Origin: Rhyzopertha dominica | Lineage: Eukaryota > Arthropoda > Insecta > Coleoptera > Bostrichidae | Assembly (NCBI GenBank): GCA_025024175.1 | Contig: QCXZ01000041.1 | Span: 12,953,786 to 13,017,785 of the forward strand | DNA length: 64,000 nucleotides | Direction: 5' to 3' | Part shown: positions 36,701 to 47,653 of the stretch, piece by piece | How positions within the stretch are numbered: position 1 is the first letter of the stretch | Layout: each line of letters starts with the position of its first letter | Made by a program: the position numbers and the translations under genes | The notes under the pieces: generated by a model | What the model was told of the DNA's origin: nothing | Database searches by the model: none | Seen by the model: the letters and a program-made list of their open reading frames with translations, nothing else

Positions 36701-37551
36701 CAATTTTCTCCCTCGGCAGTATAACATTTTCAATTACCATTTGTTACGTTCGTGGAATAGCTTTCCGATTTTTAAATATCATTATTCTATTCCTTTTGCA
36801 TTGAATATTTTTACTATATATTATAATTTCGATTATGATTAGTAACTTCGATATCAAGTTGATTTGAAAGCGCTTGGTGGAAAATATCCTATTACATAAA
36901 AGTACAACATTGTCTCAATTGAATTCCAGCGATGATAAAACTCCAGAAAAACTTCAGAAGACTTTGATGCAAGGTTGACAAACATATAATGGCATTGCTA
37001 TTTTAAATACCAGACTGATTGACTTTTTGAACAAGAATTGAACGAAGTTTTCATACTATCTGTCAAGCTTCCCGTTAAATTGGTATATAGAGAATAAATA
37101 GCACGCTGTTCTATATTTTACAATATAAATTGGCAAGAAACACAATGCCATACATTGAATGCATGTACATATAACTACTCTTTCTTTTACAGGAACAAAG
37201 CAGCGTTTCGATCCCCAAAAGTTTCTCTTAGAAATGCACCTGAAGGGGCCACATCACAAAATCCGTCACATCAAGCGACCGTTGGACGGAAACCCCTTCA
37301 TGAAGGGCGTCGTATTAAAGACACTTATCAAAAAACCCAAAAAACCAAACTCGGCCAACCGAAAATGCGTACTTGTGCGACTTAGCAACGGAAAAGAAAT
37401 GGTCGCTTATGTACCAGGAATCGGACACAACCTACAGGAGCACAACATTGTCTTGTGCAGGGTCGGTAGGGTACAGGATTGTCCTGGTGTTAAAATAAAG
37501 TGTGTTAGGGGTAAATTTGATTTGGGACATGTGATAAAACAGAAGCAGTAA
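27750..37551 (+). CDS. mRpS12: Mitochondrial ribosomal protein S12 (uS12m)
   Basis: uS12m sits at the decoding centre of the mitochondrial small ribosomal subunit and controls accuracy; the fly orthologue is tko. Coding exons are 27750-27882 (44 codons plus one base, donor GTATGT) and 37193-37551 (acceptor TTTTACAG). The split codon AGA keeps frame and gives 163 aa. Residues 1-44 form a mitochondrial targeting and variable leader ([19 protein letters not shown]). The conserved body starts near residue 56 with [10 protein letters not shown]. It contains [20 protein letters not shown], including the invariant KKPNSA loop, then [18 protein letters not shown] and [17 protein letters not shown], the universal S12 signatures. 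The body shows no insertion or stop. The intron of 9.3 kb is long for this gene and is packed with transposon relics. A poly-A signal is at 37591-37596. The leader exon assignment rests on phase, splice sites and a plausible presequence. Confidence 0.92.
28684..29430 (-). mobile_element. Penelope-like element 3' part, with GIY-YIG relic and hammerhead-like end
   Basis: On the minus strand 29358-29134 is one frame with three internal stops before its end. It reads CGV, then [20 protein letters not shown], then [20 protein letters not shown], then [19 protein letters not shown]. This matches the GIY-YIG endonuclease domain that follows the reverse transcriptase in Penelope-like elements (C-G-V-Y ... 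Y-I-G-Q-T ... R ... EH ... FANHLL). About 400 bp downstream, 28723-28689 reads CTGATGATGAGG, then CTTTGAAACCGGTC, the hammerhead-type halves typical of Penelope terminal repeats. The central stem is weak. The element lies in the mRpS12 intron, opposite to the gene, and is dead. Confidence 0.65.
29431..32499. other. mRpS12 intron, no features recognised
   Basis: T-rich on the plus strand, with low-complexity TTTC/TTTT tracts, notably 29750-30560. Long pieces of the minus strand around 30180-29820 translate with few stops and look like decayed transposon coding sequence, but no motif is sharp enough to name. Confidence 0.4.
32490..32605 (-). repeat. tRNA-derived SINE, probable
   Basis: The minus strand carries a perfect pol III B box, GTTCGAATCCC (32539-32529). 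It is preceded by GTAGCGTGTCTACCTGTGAA, which resembles the D-stem to anticodon part of a tRNA. The A box is poor and the acceptor stem does not close, so it is not a functional tRNA. The sequence continuing past the tRNA-like head (ACATGGATGTTGTG) would be the SINE body. Confidence 0.5.
32800..33018 (+). mobile_element. Tc1/mariner transposase C-terminal relic
   Basis: One frame from about 32818 to a TAA at 33016-33018 reads [20 protein letters not shown], then [20 protein letters not shown], then [12 protein letters not shown] and LIRLRVC. This is the tail of transposases of the DD41D type (family pattern SPDLTPLDFFLWGHVK). The position of the third catalytic Asp is Gly here. Upstream domains are not recognisable. 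The relic lies inside the mRpS12 intron. Confidence 0.65.
33019..37192. other. Distal mRpS12 intron, nothing firm
   Basis: AT-rich with scattered short open frames (34520-35042, 35875-36105, 36531-36842) lacking motifs. A CACCCTGTATAATC word near 35326 resembles a MITE end. The intron ends with a good pyrimidine tract and acceptor at 37192. Confidence 0.5.
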
Positions 37552-37596
37552 TGTTATGTTCTTAGGGAGTGTTGTGTTTGTAGAGCAGTTAATAAA

Positions 37597-38183
37597 TGAA
37601 TATGAAAATATTGCTACTTGCTTTGTGTAAGATGTCCGCGAAATTAGTAGGAGCATGATACTATATTATATTAAAAATTGCAACTGAATTGACAAGTGAC
37701 AGCGGCCAGCTGTGTGTAACAGATCTGCCCCTCTTCTTGTATCTCCCACTCTCACAACCTACAAATAGCTGCACCTCCACCCAGGTAGGTCGGTAGCTAT
37801 TGGCGATTCAAATTAAGTTTCCCGCGCCCAATCTGCTTATCGTTAGTGAGTGGTTAGCACCGAACTCTAAAATATGGAGGCCTCTCAAATCTGTTTCCAG
37901 TTGAAATCTTGAATGATGTTTCAAAAAACCACTCTAACTTGATATATAATTTTAGATTGTAGTATAGCAAATTTCAAAATAGTTTCCTATGTTTTCAACA
38001 GTTATGGTATTATGATGTAAATATGTTGATTTACCAAACTCTGAAAGATATGTACGTAAGTATTTCAATTAAATTTTTTATATTTTGAAGTCATAAAAAC
38101 AAAGAAATCTTCACTTGTTTGAATGTCTACTTTCTCTTTTGATATTATAATTGTAACATAATATTAACAATTTTGAAAATATA
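37597..38183. other. Downstream flank of mRpS12
   Basis: Past the poly-A signal of mRpS12 I see no gene or repeat up to the transposon boundary. Confidence 0.5.
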
Positions 38184-40019
38184 CAGGGTCTCACAAAGTA
38201 TAGAACCAGCAGGATATTTCAGGCTGTGTTCGACCGATTTTTCTGAAATTGTGCATGGACCTGTGGGTAATTAAAATGCATTTTCTGGAATTTTTTCAAC
38301 CCCGTGTCAGCTCTCGTTTCGAGATATGGGCGCAAGTTGCATTTTTTAATGGGAAGGGGGGGGGTCAAATGGCACATCATTGAAAAAGGCATTTTCTCCT
38401 GATTTCAAAAATGTATCACACTTGTACCATTTATTTCTTCTGAGATGAGAAAAGTGTAAATACAATAATTGAACCTGACATAGGACGAAAAGAATGAAAA
38501 CAATTTTCTGTATCGTTAAAATGGACAAAAAGCCAGGTATTATTATTTTTCCTTGACTGGTGATAATTTTCTTCTAGTTTGATCAGTTTATTGCGAATCA
38601 GGTACCCAAAAAGTAAAAAAGAAAAACATGATTCCGTGAAAAATTTGTAGGTAAGTTCTGAATTTCTGCCCTGATTCATTCTTTTAGATCTTCTTCATTT
38701 TGTGGCCGATCAGCATAAATACGATTTTTCAGATACCCCTACAGGAAAAAAAGCAAGCGGCGTTTGATTAGGGGAACACGTTGGGCATTCTATCGCTCCG
38801 CGCCCACCAATCCATCTGTCTGGAAATATCGCATTCAAATATCCACGAACATTGACTGCAAAATGGGGCGGTGCACCATCTTGCTGAAACCATATCTGTT
38901 CAAAAGGACGCGCAGCATTTTCACGATTGGAGAACAGGCGAATAAGTTCTGGTATGTGTTCGCGCAAGAGCTGTAAATACTTGGCCGCATTCAAATTTCC
39001 ATCGATGAAAAAAGGCCCAATAATATGCTCACCTATAATACCACACCAGACATTCACTTTCTGAGGTGTTGTGTGTGGACTTGTTCCATCCAATGTGGAT
39101 TTGTGTCCGACCAATATCTACAATTATGCGTATATATTCACATTACCCTTGAGGCAAAAAGTCGCTTCATCGGAAAACATAACCCAATTTAAAATGTTTC
39201 CATCTTCATCTATCATGTTCATAGCAGTTTCGCAAAATTCTATCCTGCGATCAAAACCGTCTTTCCTCAGTTCTTGTAATAAGTAAATTTTGTATGGATA
39301 AAACTTCTCTTTTTTCAAAATGTTCTGAACAGATCTGTTAATATGGTGAGTGAGAGCACGCTGTTGTATGGAACACATTCAAGCTTCAAGCTTACTCGTA
39401 GCAACCTTTGAACGTCCTGGTTTTTGACGATTTTTAACACCGCCGGTTTCGTCAAAACGTTGCAATATTTAAATAACTGTTGATCTGGCAATTGGTTCAC
39501 GATCTTCATGAATTGCATTGTAGAGCGCATCTACTTCCGAATAACTTCGCCTTCTATCTCCATAACCAATCATCATCAAAATTTTGATGCGATCATGTTT
39601 AGTTAATTGAGGCATTGTGATTGCAAATAACAAAGTGAATAAAAATTATCACTAGTCACGAGGAAAATGGAGACACCTGGAGTTTTTGTTCTTACTTAGC
39701 GATAACGAATATTGTTTTTATTTCGAAGTTTCTTGCAAGACCCGAGTTTGTTATCACACTTTTCTCAATGTAGAAGCAATAATCGTACAAGTGTGATACA
39801 TTCTTGAAATCAGGAAGAAGTATCGGTTTCAATGATGTGCCTTTTGACCCCACTTCCTATTTAAAAAAAAATACAACTTGCGCCCATATCTCGGAAACGA
39901 GAGCCGACACGGAGTTGAAAAAATTCCAGAAAATGCATTTTAATTACTCATAGGCCATGCACAATTTCAGAAAAATCAATCGAACAGAACGTGAAATATC
40001 CTGCTGATTCCATACCCTG
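38184..40019 (-). mobile_element. Tc1/mariner DD41D transposon with long terminal repeats
   Basis: 1836 bp between TA dinucleotides. Ends are CAGGGT and its complement. Terminal inverted repeats are unusually long, about 38184-38430 against 39775-40019, sharing for example CAGCAGGATATTTCA, TTTTTCTGAAATTGTGCATG and GAGATATGGGCGCAAGTTG. Transposase is on the minus strand, 39615-38700, starting MPQLTKHDRIKILMMIGYGD with a helix-turn-helix N-terminus. The first catalytic Asp is in FSDEATF and the second in WFQQDGAPPHF. The third position follows after 41 residues in SPNQTPLAFF, where Ala replaces Asp. Stops after STVI, after SKLEA and after NVNIYA break the frame. The family is judged by spacing (D,D41D). 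Recently amplified but inactive copy. Confidence 0.88.
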
Positions 40020-40303
40020 TACATTGGTTGTAAATGTGCACTAGATTTTTAGTAATTTTTAACTGCTAGGTTTCAAAAAGCTAATAAACGAAAGCTTACT
40101 TGCTCAGATATGTACTTATCTACTCATTCATAGTTACTATAAACAAACATTGATGTCAGTTCCAAATATCAGATTTGTTTTCGAATGGTTGCTTCTAGCG
40201 CCAGATTGCATAACTTTATTATTACTATATGCTATAGTTTATAGCTTGTTATACGAGGATTAATGTTTTCAGTTCAAACCTGAGCTTAGCTGAGACATTT
40301 CTG

Positions 40304-40418
40304 CAGGTTCTGTTATTTGACAAATATCACAGGCGTAATCGAAACGTCGCGTCGGATCGATAATTTTTATCACTGTTTAGTTAGTGACAGCGTTTTCCGA
40401 AAACTTAATTATCTCTGA
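40304..40418 (+). repeat. Dispersed repeat, copy A (GGCGTAATCGAAACGTC)
   Basis: It contains ACAGGCGTAATCGAAACGTC, a GTGACAG word and TTTTCCGAAAA in the same order and spacing as 59861-59968. The GAAACGTC word also occurs in the hammerhead-like foldbacks at 8450 and 19287, but no CTGANGA half is clear here. Confidence 0.6.
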
Positions 40419-43200
40419 TAGCTTAATATATTTCTCTTTCAGTGTGAGCGGTGTCTTAAATACTGAAGTATGCAGTAATTTGCATTTGTTACCTTTCTGG
40501 ATAGCCAGAGCGAATAATTTATTTCGCTCAGGTACTTCTGAATTAAATCGATTCTCAGAGAGACGGACAGTATTTGTTTAGTACTAAGAAGGGATAATCC
40601 CGCTGTGGTAACCTGTGAGATTCTTATCTTTATTGCAACTAACCCAAGGATGATAGATTAAATAGGTAAATATTTTAACAAGCGGTTACGTAAACGGGGT
40701 TGAGACACAAATAGGTCATAATGCCTCAAGTTAAGACAAAAGGGAGTAATTTTGAGTATTATGAGTAGGTATTAACGGGTGGCCTACCTTCTAGCCTGGA
40801 GCATTTGTTGTTGGCTAGTGAGGTAGTTAATCTTCTGGGAAATTATCACAGATAGCGAACACTTCTTACATTCTAGCTCTTTACAATTACTAATCAAGGT
40901 AAGTTATTGAATCACAGTAATCAGTAATGTAATACTTATAACTGTATTACTTTAAATCATAGTAAAATTGTTAAAAAATGCTGTGACAGGTAAGTTATAG
41001 ATATAAAAAGAGCTTTATTTTGAGACGAATATAGTGTTATCAATTTTTGTTTAAAATGCATTTTTTGTCGTTCGAGCCATTATTATCGAAGTATTTCTAC
41101 TATTGTCATAGCAAAGCAAAATTAATCCATATGACACCTCAAAAAAATTTATTCCAGGAAGTAGCGTGGGTTANACCNNGTTGGGCTTTTAGGTCATGGG
41201 ACGGCTTCGTGCAAGAGTGTTTTTGCTGTCCCCTTTTAAAATCATTTCAAACAAACCNAAAACTCTTNTGGGTGTTATTTTTACAAGAANTAAACAAATA
41301 TATAAATACAGGTACTTACATAATTATCGATTATGACAAATAACATAATTAACTGAAACAAAATTTAATTATAAAAAAATTAACAAAACAATAAAGCTCT
41401 AAACTAAATAGTAATGTAACAGTGGAAAATAAGATGAAAAATTTTAAATTGCACTTTATGGACTATTTTCCATGCCAATTCATAAATGGTATCACTATAA
41501 TTAAGTTTTTCCGCGATAACATGCTCTATAGCAATAAGTGCAAGACCAGATAAGCGCTCTTGTTTCATACTTAACCACAGATAGTTTTTTTTATAATTTG
41601 GAGCTTCGAAAAGCTGCCCTCTCCAGAAGCAACTGTAAGTGGTAACGTTAGAAATAGTCAATATTGTATTAATTTTATGGATTATACTTAAAATTCACAA
41701 ATATATGTATACCATTAGCCAATATTCGCTCTATTTACGTGTTTAAGGTAAATGTTTGTTTACTACTAATTGTACTAATTAATACTGTAATTACCGGTTT
41801 TATTCGGATCCATTTAAGATGCGAAAACTTTAATATATTATATAGAGTTCTCTTCTTTATCTGACCATCCAACCGCAGCATCTTCGTACTGAGAAGAATA
41901 CTTGATTTGCTGATGTTTCGAATGCCTATAATAGGTAAGAAGCTACAACACCAAAGTTATGTGATCACTAGATCCAACAATACTAACTCCAGCCTTGCAC
42001 TGACAATACCAAGATGTAATACCGGTTAGATAATATTGTATCTAAATGTTGTAAATTTTTGATGAGGTGTTTCAGTTATTCGACAGTTAAACGCGAAAAT
42101 TCTGGTAAGGCATCATTTTTTGCTGTTACCTTTATTAGCGAGTTTTGCGATATTACCGTAAAATACGGTATCCCTTAAAACAGTGTGATCAAAATAATAC
42201 GCATACGTTTTAATGTTTAGATATCCCATTAAACGTTATTCCAAAACTGCCTATTATCTAAAACTTAATTATTTTTTTACCATGAACGCAATGTAGTAAC
42301 ACGACATTTGTGTGTACAAAGTAAGTAGATTATGTATTTGTGAACCATATAGTTATGTGAAATAACTGCTGAACGGTACTACTTCAAGTTGTCGCATCCT
42401 GTTTTTAAATTGAAATTACCCGCCGTGCTAGTATGCGCTACCATGCGGAAGAAGACGAACTAAGATATCGATCACATCGACGAATGAACACGGCTGTTCA
42501 CGGCCAAGTGCTCTACGCGGCAACACTTCATTTTTCATTTTTCTTTGAATCTTTGTATTTAAGTTTGCATGGCTGGTGTTCATAGTCCATCAGTTTAATA
42601 TCTATTAAAGTGACGTAAAATTGGTCAGCGTTTTTTAATCACTCGCTAGCGACGGTTTTTCCTCCAAACGAAAAAAAGGGGAACGTTGCAAAGTGGGGTT
42701 AGAGGCATATACAGCACCGCCCCAACAACTGCAAATGAAGAAGCCATGTGTATTGGTTCCTTTCGTAGCGGGCCTATTAAGTAACAGAAAAAGTGCATGA
42801 ATTTTGGAAAACCCTATAATCATCACATTATAAAAAAGAAATAAGGATAGTCAGAAAATAAATGTGATTCAGGGAGGTTGATAAAGGGCCTTATCAAAAC
42901 CTCTCCTTTTCAAGGTGGGAAGTACAACTTCTGGTGACTCTGAAAGCAATTTGCTTTGCCTTTAATGACAACACTGGTGCAGTCTGTAGTTGTGCTGCAA
43001 TAATTAAATAAAGCTCTTGAACAGTTAGGTAATGTAATACGATTCAACACATTGTCATATATGCCTAACGTTAATATTAAATTTATGTATTATACTGCTC
43101 TAGTGTTGAGCTGAAATTGTTTGTGCATTTTTATGTATAAAATAATATTTCCGAACGAGCTGGTTAATGATTTTCTAAGAGAGCACATTTGATTCTAGTA
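40419..43200. other. Intergenic, nothing recognised
   Basis: AT-rich. Ambiguous bases cluster at 41174-41290. No gene or repeat is identified. Confidence 0.5.
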
Positions 43201-43202
43201 AG

Positions 43203-43500
43203 ATGGTACACCGGCATATTTCGGTGCAGCGGTGTATTCTTCCTCGAAGACATTTTTGTCAATGGATGGAAAGGTCGTGGGGGAATAGTAGGATGCCCAC
43301 CCAGATCGTCAGATTTAACACTTTAGATTGTTCTCTGAGGTCATTTAGATAGTAGCGTATACGGAGACTGAAATTTGATTTCTACATTAAGACGTTGTTG
43401 AATGCAGCGTCCCAAGTGTCTAGGAGGGTCCTGGGCAATGTGTTCTAAATGGATTGTGTATTTTTTGCTAATTCTAAACCTTACGAATTCATTAAATATG
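43203..43500 (+). mobile_element. Tc1/mariner transposase relic, second copy type
   Basis: Pieces in shifting frames read DGTPAYFGAAV (second catalytic Asp region, about 43204-43236). These are followed by GRGGIVGCPPRSSDLTL (about 43275-43326) and GHLDSSVYGD (about 43339-43368). The pattern is QDGAPAHF ... RGGPIEWPARSPDLTPLDFFLWGH of DD41D-like transposases. Frameshifts and stops show it is dead. Confidence 0.5.
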
Positions 43501-44031
43501 GAAACCAAAATAACTTGACGTATTTTGTTTTTTTTTTGTGAACTTTATGTACCTACTTACAAATTGAATAAGCTATGTTTAAATTGTGCCCATTTTGATT
43601 GTTTCTTTATGCTAAATCATACTAACAGACTGTTCTGTTTAAGCATTTATTTCAAATATTTTCAAATAACCGTTATTTTCAATTTTATGCGTAACTTTAT
43701 CAATGCTTTGTAGCATCTCGAACGGACCGCTTATATGTTTACATAATCATACTTGAAAGCTTCAAACTTCATATGAGCATCATTTAATAATGTTGTCACG
43801 GTAGTTTTCAGTGGAAACAACATCGAAGTACGAATTTAATGGTCTAAGTGATGGATAGAGCTGTGCGAGCAACAATTAGCGCAACACACGAACAAACGTA
43901 ACAAACGCGTCTCCTTGTCACTTGTCACGCAGTCCAGCCTTTACAAATACGCGCATTATTGAAGGGTTTCGACGTGAAAACCCACAAAACTGGCCTTCAC
44001 TTACTTTTGCTTAACGTCCATTGTACGAATT

Positions 44032-44478
44032 ATGATTGATGTCTATGTCAAATGTCCGGCAATAACTGTAGCTGGATTTCTAAAAGTACCACTAAGCCGC
44101 ATTGTGTATTTGTACAAGGTTTTGACCTATATACAGAACAGGAAACATCTGCCTGCGAAAGGGTTTATGCGAAATTCTGCAAGCGCCCGCGTATTAATTT
44201 TCAGAAATATGACGAACGCTTACGGCACTTTTTGCCGTTTGAGTGGTGCCGACGGACTATCGGTAGCTAGCCGCGTTTTATGGCGGTCGCAGATTTTTTT
44301 GGTGCTTTATGAGGGTAGAAAGGGCCTCTTTTTACTGTTGTTGCCCAAATTGGCGACTGCACTGTTATTTTATAGCTTTACGGGACTTGTTTATACGCAA
44401 GTTTACGGTTATTTCGGGTGTAAGGAACTTTCTCTAAAAAATAGCCAGGGGTATAGCGTTTTCGAAACCGCTTTGTAG
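44032..44478 (+). other. 148-codon open frame, unknown
   Basis: One of the longest single-exon frames in the right half, in a patch of higher GC than its surroundings. It has hydrophobic stretches near residues 100-125 (GLFLLLLPKLATALLFYSF), but no signal, motif, splice context or neighbour supports a real protein. Many stops are missing because of the local GC rise. A repeat of unknown type is as likely as a gene. Confidence 0.2.
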
Positions 44479-45339
44479 TTACAGGGAAATACATAGGTAC
44501 CGTTATTTTATTGCAACAACTGTTTATTTGCATGAGAAATTACTGTTCTTTAAGTAAGTGCTTTAACTAACAAAACGTTCAAATTAACGTACAAGTATAA
44601 CGTTTGTTTAGGGTTTCTGTTTTGAAATAATTAGAATTTCATTTTACAATGTTTCGGTGATTAGGTGATAAAAAGGAACTGAATTGGTATAAGAGAAAAC
44701 TGATAAGACACATGATAACTTGAACAAAGCGCGAAAGGTAGCGGACACGCTACAAAATTAAAGAAAGTACTTTAAATATTTTAGATCAATAAAAAGTTCA
44801 CATTAGTTAACCACGTTTTATTTTCTGGCGCAATTTCAAATTATGAAAATAAAGGTCATACACACAGAGTAATGAGAGTAATGGTAACTGTATCATAGAA
44901 ATCTCAATTATTTGAATAAATGCCAGGCTCATTAAATTAAATAGAGAACACAAATGATATAAAATTATAATCGCATCAACCTTGAATACTACCGTAGGAA
45001 ACAAATATCGTGGTGAAGTAAAGAAATTCAAAATCAAAGAAGATTGAATAATGTGAATTGAATACATTATTTAAGTAAGAGCACACTCGAAGGCTATGAA
45101 CAATATAAGTACAAATAATCATCCAAGAAGCAAAGAAACAAGCCTTTTTACTTATTAATTGTTTTATACAGCAATAGAAAATATGACGTACTTAACAACC
45201 AGCAATTACAAAAGAAAGAAAACCCATAAGAGTTGTGTGCAAACACAGTAGTAATAAAAATGAAATGAAAACAAATGATTAAAAAAAGCTGCCAAAGTTA
45301 TTCGTTAACTACAGTATTGCAAGGTACGCTAGAAGAAAA
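44479..45339. other. Intergenic, nothing recognised
   Basis: AT-rich, with no gene or repeat seen. Confidence 0.5.
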
Positions 45340-45600
45340 AGGTAGAATCTCAGAAAGGCTTTAAAAACGGTAGAAGCTTGCATGATCATCACGTCTTCCA
45401 CTGAAAGGGATCAATTATTTTTATTGCTTGAAAAAGGGATGTTTGATGGAGCATCAAGAAGAGTGATATGGAAAAGCTTGCAGAATAGAGGAAAAAAGCG
45501 CAAACTAATACCTGCAATAACGGTAGTAATGAATAAATTAAATTAGAAATTTAGCTCTCAATATTTATGGTAGAAGCAAGAGTAAACGTAAAAAATGACA
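45340..45600 (+). mobile_element. LINE reverse transcriptase fragment
   Basis: GFKNGRSLHDHHVF (about 45358-45400, one frame) followed by FDGASRRVIWKSLQNRGKKR and KLIPAITVV (about 45440-45525, another frame) match the RT region that usually reads GFR.GRS..DH and AFD.V.R..IWK.L...G. No active-site YADD follows. Dead fragment. Confidence 0.55.
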
Positions 45601-46041
45601 CAAGTATAAGACAGTTAAAAACAACTTGCAACGTAATCTATAAATATTATGATATGGAAATGCAACATAAGAGTGAACTATGACCATGATAAAACTTAAA
45701 GTAATGTCAGCAGGAAAAATTATGAAAATGAATTCAAACAGTACATAAATTTAACATGCACGAACAAAACTTAGATATTTTGGTGGTAAACATCAGCTGT
45801 AAAGGAGGCAAAAAGTGGATATAACCAACAGAACGCAGAAAACAGTAAGTATGAGTGCGTCTTATTCAGTTTCGTTTATTACAATGCTGTAAAGATAGTT
45901 TATCGTTTTTAAAACCGAGTGTCAAAATTTCAAATGAATTGAGTATTATAACTTTTTTTGAAAATTACGTAAAATGAATCTTGAAAAAACCAAAAAAATA
46001 TTTGTAGGTAGTGAATTTGAGATCTGAAATTCGAATCTTAG

Positions 46042-47018
46042 GAGTCACCGCCAAAACGCTTCTATCCAAGGTTATTCAACTCGTGACGTCAAGTGTCATG
46101 TAAACATTACCGAGGAGCGTACTGTTTAATGGTGTAGTATCAATCTTGTATTGGAAAAGCTTTTATGTGGTGTTTATTGAAAGGATAGTGTAAGTGATTT
46201 GTGTAGTTTTACAAGCATCTATTATGTATGTAAAACAAAACAAGTGCTGTTTTGTACATGGTTATAATAGTACTTCAGTCAGTACAGCTAACATTTTTTT
46301 TATCGTTCCTCGAGATTATCAACGTAAGAAAAAGTTGCTTAAGGCCCCTAGAGGTGATATGCCGAAATCGCAAAGTTTGTTTTTCTGTTGTGAAGATCAT
46401 CTTTTATTATTCTTTTTGGGGTTATAAGTGCTCACCATTCAGTTTCCATTTTGTTATAGCTTGAAGAGGATATGAAAAATTATATGCGTTTTAAGTTGAT
46501 AGAGGGAAATCTTATAATAAAGAACGACGTTATTCCCCATATATTCGACTGTTAGCCAGACCGGAAACGAGCCGCAACAGCACCGAAAATAAATGGCAAT
46601 TTATGTTTATTCTGACCTCTAAAATAAATGTCAAGTTTAGGGTACATTTTTGATTCTTACATTTTTATGTTTACAAATAGTATGTTTCCATCAACCCACT
46701 GTGATCAAATTATTAATGCTGCGTTAATTTGATAAAAAGTTTACTTGTGCTGTTGCTTTTACGCTCCTCATCTCCGTTGCGTTGAACCGCTCGTCACTGT
46801 ACACAAATTCCATAACAATGAACATGCCTTCAGAAGTCATAACTCATAACTATTTCAGTTTTTCTTGGCGTATTTCAATTCGCTTGTCACAAAATGAACG
46901 CAAACAACAAACTGATAAATTGGCGGGCTGAGGCTGACGCGTGACCCCAGATGTAAACAAGCGGCCATTTACAAGACACCTGACGTCACGGCCAATATGT
47001 TCGCGCTTTGGCGGTCCC
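46042..47018 (+). mobile_element. THAP-domain DNA element with inverted terminal repeats
   Basis: Left end 46042-46104 and right end 46968-47018 are imperfect inverted repeats sharing ACCGCCAAAACGC (right: ACCGCCAAAGCGC) and CGTGACGTCAAGTGTC (right: CGTGACGTCAGGTGTC). Inside, from 46223, the frame reads MYVKQNKCCFVHGYNS, then FFIVPRDYQRKKKLLKAPR, then MPKSQSLFFCCEDH. These are the zinc-binding Cys and Cys-x2-His positions of a THAP DNA-binding domain. After a break, 46460-46620 continues LEEDMKNYMRFKLIEGN, then VIPHIFDC, a stop, then PDRKRAA, the usual THAP C-terminal extension. The break could be a short intron ending TTGTTATAG. No transposase catalytic part remains. P-type elements carry THAP domains, so a deleted relative is likely. 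Confidence 0.65.
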
Positions 47019-47188
47019 TTTAAATATTCACATTTTTAATATTAAAAATACACCTTACAATCCATTTTTTTCGAATTTATAAGCTGTCACAGCTGTTTTG
47101 TGGATTAGATGCTACCTATTAATATGCAATTTAATAAAATACAAATACATGGCAAATACCCAATTATTAGTCTGTTTGTTCCCTATTG

Positions 47189-47653
47189 CAGGGTTTCCAT
47201 AAATATTTCATGTAACGTGGGCGGCATTGGTTTCTGAATTCTTTATGCCGCCTTCTTGTAACTTCTTCCTAACTGCTATGAATTTTACCATTGTGGCAGA
47301 CTAAACATCATTACAGTGCAATTTAACGGGTTTACTGTAGTAATAGCCTCACAATTACGATATATAACCTAAAAGTCATACGAAACCGTGTCACCCAACA
47401 GCTCCAAAATCTGAGCTTTCTCCAACTTTATAAAATTAGTTATCCTACAAAACACCACAGCATTTATGTTGAAAATACACCTTTCCACGCGCTTTTTCGT
47501 ATTAAAGTATGTTAAATAATTCTGCAATCGACAGATGACTATGACAAGTATGTCAAAGCAATAGTTGTGTTCACTTTCCTGAGAGGCGACATATTGATTT
47601 AATCGATAATTTCCACAAGCTCCTGGATCCATAGATCATTCATAGAAACCCTG
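47189..47653 (-). mobile_element. MITE, complete 465-bp copy
   Basis: Both ends carry CAGGGTTTC(C/T)AT(A/G)AAT as inverted repeats. The right flank is TA and the left flank is TG, probably a mutated TA. Read on the minus strand it aligns with 18074-18490 throughout. No ORF of its own (an 87-codon minus frame is incidental). Likely mobilised by a Tc1/mariner transposase. Confidence 0.75.

Noticed and set aside
37155..37385. 76-aa frame overlapping the S12 exon
   Set aside because: Out-of-frame shadow of the conserved S12 coding exon.
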